Below, in pieces: positions 63,335-64,000 of a DNA stretch of 64,000 bases. A model generated the notes under the pieces. The model worked only from the letters and a program-made list of their open reading frames with translations, ran no database searches and was not told the origin of the DNA. The DNA lies in contig NZ_CP049863.1 of NCBI RefSeq assembly GCF_011299575.1, positions 2,046,001-2,110,000 of the forward strand. Reading direction: 5' to 3'. Positions within the stretch are counted from its first letter, which is position 1. Every line of letters begins with the position of its first letter. The translations under genes were made by a program, and so were the position numbers. This DNA is from Leucobacter viscericola (GTDB lineage Bacteria; Actinomycetota; Actinomycetes; Actinomycetales; Microbacteriaceae).

Positions 63335-64000
63335 TCAGCCCGCCCCCGCGCGGTAGCGGAGAATACGATCATCGCCGGAGCCAGGAGTGCCGCGCCCGTC
63401 GGTGTTGTTGGTGAGGATCCACAGTGAGCCATCCGGTGCCCACGCAACGTCCCTGAGGCGCCCGTATTCGCCCGTGAAGAGTTCAGTGCTCGAGGCTGGG
63501 TCGCTGAGCGGCACTTCTCGGAGCCGCTCGCCCCGCAGATTTGCGATGTAGATGCTGTCGTTCGAGATTGTGATTCCGCTCGGGCTCGCCTCCGACGGCA
63601 CCCACTGCTGCACGGGATCAATGAAGCCCTCCTGCCCCGCAATGCCCTCAACCTCCGGCCAGCCATAATTGCCACCCTTGACGATGATGTTGAGTTCGTC
63701 CCAGGTGTTCTGCCCGAACTCGCTCGCGTAAAGCACGCCCTCAGTGCTCCAGGCAAGGCCCTGGGGATTACGGTGACCGTAGCTGTACACGTAGGAGCCG
63801 TCGAATGGGTTGTCAGCCGGCACACCACCCTCGGGTGTCATTCTGAGGATCTTTCCGGCGAGAGACGTTCTGTCTTGTGCACGACTTGGTACTCCTGCGT
63901 CTCCAGCGGTCGCGTAGAGCATGCCGTCGGGCCCGAAGGCGATCCTGCCACCGTTGTGGTTACTCGCCGCCGGAATGGCCTCCAGAAGGCTCTCTGCGGG
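63335..64000 (-). CDS. PQQ-dependent sugar (aldose) dehydrogenase, 3' part only
   Basis: The frame enters from beyond base 64000 and ends at 63335, giving about 221 C-terminal residues. SNHNGGRIAFGPDGMLYATAGDAG, LAGKILRMTPEGG, YSYGHRNPQGLAW and GGNYGWPEVEG are hallmarks of the six-bladed propeller of soluble aldose sugar dehydrogenases (YliI type), which oxidise sugars with PQQ. The N-terminus and any signal peptide lie outside the window. Confidence 0.9.
   Translation of the reverse strand, partial: PAESLLEAIPAASNHNGGRIAFGPDGMLYATAGDAGVPSRAQDRTSLAGKILRMTPEGGVPADNPFDGSYVYSYGHRNPQGLAWSTEGVLYASEFGQNTWDELNIIVKGGNYGWPEVEGIAGQEGFIDPVQQWVPSEASPSGITISNDSIYIANLRGERLREVPLSDPASSTELFTGEYGRLRDVAWAPDGSLWILTNNTDGRGTPGSGDDRILRYRAGAG

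Overview
The window looks like a chromosomal segment of a high-GC Gram-positive actinobacterium, most likely Microbacteriaceae and perhaps Leucobacter-like (an inference from gene content and layout, not a database match). The right half carries the conserved actinobacterial cell-division and phosphosignalling block fhaA-fhaB-pstP-rodA-pbpA-pknA-pknB, followed by a glutamine amidotransferase, a class E sortase, crgA, a rhomboid protease and a cyclophilin. This block normally lies near the chromosome origin. A consensus DnaA box sits just downstream of crgA.

Region 1-4.5 kb: the end of a membrane protein gene, two small hypothetical genes, and a nicotinamide salvage operon (PRPP synthetase-like, nicotinamide phosphoribosyltransferase, NrtR-like regulator) behind a perfect palindrome.

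Region 4.5-33.4 kb is an accessory surface locus. Five secreted proteins of 601 to about 2776 residues have a signal peptide, DUF11-like Ig-fold repeats and a C-terminal LxxTG-type sorting signal (LAVTG, LVVTG, LAITG, LVNTG, LATTG). An AraC-type regulator and an arylsulfatase / formylglycine-generating enzyme / HAD phosphatase operon are interleaved with them. The sortase at 53.8-54.6 kb is the only sortase seen here and belongs to the class that favours LAxTG.

Region 33.4-41 kb: a lipoprotein, two TasA/camelysin-like secreted proteins flanking their own SipW-type signal peptidase, a 15-codon cysteine-containing mini-ORF with an excellent ribosome binding site at the head of that operon, a large LuxR-family ATPase regulator, and an ECF sigma factor with a membrane partner. 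Together the surface proteins, fibre-like proteins and dedicated regulators suggest a matrix or adhesion island.

Region 41-43.6 kb appears less GC-rich. It holds small membrane and lipoprotein genes of unknown function, a broken reading frame, a pentanucleotide tandem repeat and a tRNA-Leu(CAG).

Region 43.9-57.2 kb is the conserved peptidoglycan/division block, tightly packed with 4-8 base overlaps. Region 57.2-64 kb has a Nudix hydrolase, an alpha/beta hydrolase, a histidine kinase/response regulator/DUF4097 operon, a divergent pair of MarR-like regulators with shared operator-like repeats, and the 3' part of a PQQ-type sugar dehydrogenase gene cut by the window edge. No CRISPR array, transposase or rRNA was seen.
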